From: an uncultured Collinsella sp.
GTDB taxonomy: Bacteria > Actinomycetota > Coriobacteriia > Coriobacteriales > Coriobacteriaceae
Reading direction: 5' to 3'
Length of the DNA: 16,242 bases
Assembly (NCBI GenBank): GCA_902496845.1
Contig: CABVCJ010000044.1
Location: 1 to 16,242 of the forward strand
The notes beneath the pieces are model-generated. The model made no database searches and was not told where the DNA came from. It saw only the letters and a program-made list of their open reading frames with translations. This document shows positions 15,729-16,242 of this stretch, piece by piece (positions within the stretch are counted from its first letter, which is position 1; every line of letters starts with the position of its first letter). The position numbers were made by a program, and so were the translations under genes.

Positions 15729-16242
15729 ATGGCGTCTGCCGATCGTTCCACGTTGTTTATCAATGCGACCGTCCTGGATGGTTCGGAACATATGGAGCCG
15801 CAGCCCGATATGGCCGTGGTCGTTGAGCGTGGTCTCATCACGTGGATGGGGCCGAGTGCCGTGGCGCAGGCGCCTGCAGGTGCCGAGGTCATCGACCTGG
15901 CAGGGGCGTATCTCATGCCAGGCCTCATCAATATGCATGTGCATTTGTGCGGTTCGGGCAAGCCGGTTTCGGCGGGCGATGCGGGCGCGCTGATGAAGAA
16001 GCTCGATAATCCCGTGGGGCGCGCCATTGTCCGCCACATTCTTAAGGGCAGCGCACAGCAGCAGCTGGCAAGCGGCGTGACCACGGTGCGCGGCGCGGGC
16101 GACCCGCTGTTTGCCGATCTTGCCGTGCGCGATGCTATCGATGCCGGCAGGTATCAGGGTCCTCGCCTGGTGGCGCCGGGAACGGGCATCACGGTGCCGG
16201 GCGGCCATGGTGCAGGCTTGTTCGCCCAGGTGGCCAACAGTC
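15729..16242 (+). CDS. Amidohydrolase family protein, 5' part (imidazolonepropionase/prolidase-like)
   Basis: The gene runs off the window end; 171 N-terminal residues are visible. The ATG at 15729 has AGGGAGG eight bases upstream (15714-15720). The start LFINATVLDGSE and AVVVERGLITWMGP form the beta-sandwich typical of metal-dependent amidohydrolases, followed by the VIDLAGAYLMPGLINMHVHL motif, in which H70 and H72 are the first two metal ligands. GVTTVRGAGDP and the later GTGITVPGGHGAG segment fit the subgroup of imidazolonepropionase-like and Xaa-Pro dipeptidase-like enzymes. These cytoplasmic enzymes hydrolyse amide or ring bonds in small molecules; the substrate cannot be named from this part. 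It starts 150 bases after array D. Confidence 0.88.
   Translation, partial: MASADRSTLFINATVLDGSEHMEPQPDMAVVVERGLITWMGPSAVAQAPAGAEVIDLAGAYLMPGLINMHVHLCGSGKPVSAGDAGALMKKLDNPVGRAIVRHILKGSAQQQLASGVTTVRGAGDPLFADLAVRDAIDAGRYQGPRLVAPGTGITVPGGHGAGLFAQVANS

Overview
The window looks like a chromosomal segment of a GC-rich Actinomycetota, most likely class Coriobacteriia and probably Collinsella. This is inferred from base composition, codon use in the large genes and gene content; there is no 16S gene or other decisive marker here. It holds eleven protein genes (two cut by the window edges), two tRNA genes, several hairpin terminators, and a striking family of short palindromic repeats.

Layout. 1-653 is the 3' part of a MupG-family (DUF871) 6-phospho-muramidase gene. 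746-1105 is an Spx/ArsC-family thioredoxin-fold protein. 1178-1588 (minus) is a MarR-like protein that seems to have lost its DNA-binding half. 1853-2020 holds tRNA-Gln(CUG) and tRNA-Glu(CUC) with a terminator behind them. 2116-3493 is a TPR protein overlapping smpB (ribosome rescue). 3700-4435 holds a flavin reductase-like protein and a very short rubredoxin, a likely electron-transfer pair. 4903-6159 (minus) is an Nramp manganese/iron transporter. 6762-12946 is the gltB-gltD operon for glutamate synthase, which makes glutamate from glutamine and 2-oxoglutarate, ending in a strong terminator. 13290-13997 is an unrecognised protein. 14202-15272 is a protein with a PD-(D/E)XK (DUF559/Vsr-like) nuclease-like C-terminus and resembles AbiEi-type proteins. 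15729 to the end is the start of an amidohydrolase.

The most unusual content is a family of 14 palindromes in four arrays, all between genes: A 4579-4876 (4 units), B 6281-6579 (4), C 14037-14176 (2) and D 15280-15578 (4). Every unit is exactly 59 bp (17-bp arm, 25-nt loop, 17-bp arm), and units repeat at 79-81 bp, nearly always exactly 80. The arms carry a GATCTGTAACA / TGTTACAGATC core. Loop sequence varies but its length does not. Several arm changes are compensated by pairing changes in the other arm, so the hairpin itself appears to be under selection. Arrays C and D tightly bracket the nuclease-like gene (25 bp upstream of its chosen start, 7 bp after its stop), which suggests that gene and repeats belong together. 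No Cas gene, transposase or integrase is visible. I regard this repeat family with its candidate partner gene as the possible undescribed system in the window.

The rest is mostly housekeeping: nitrogen assimilation (gltBD), metal uptake (mntH), trans-translation (smpB), wall-sugar recycling (mupG-like) and redox chemistry.
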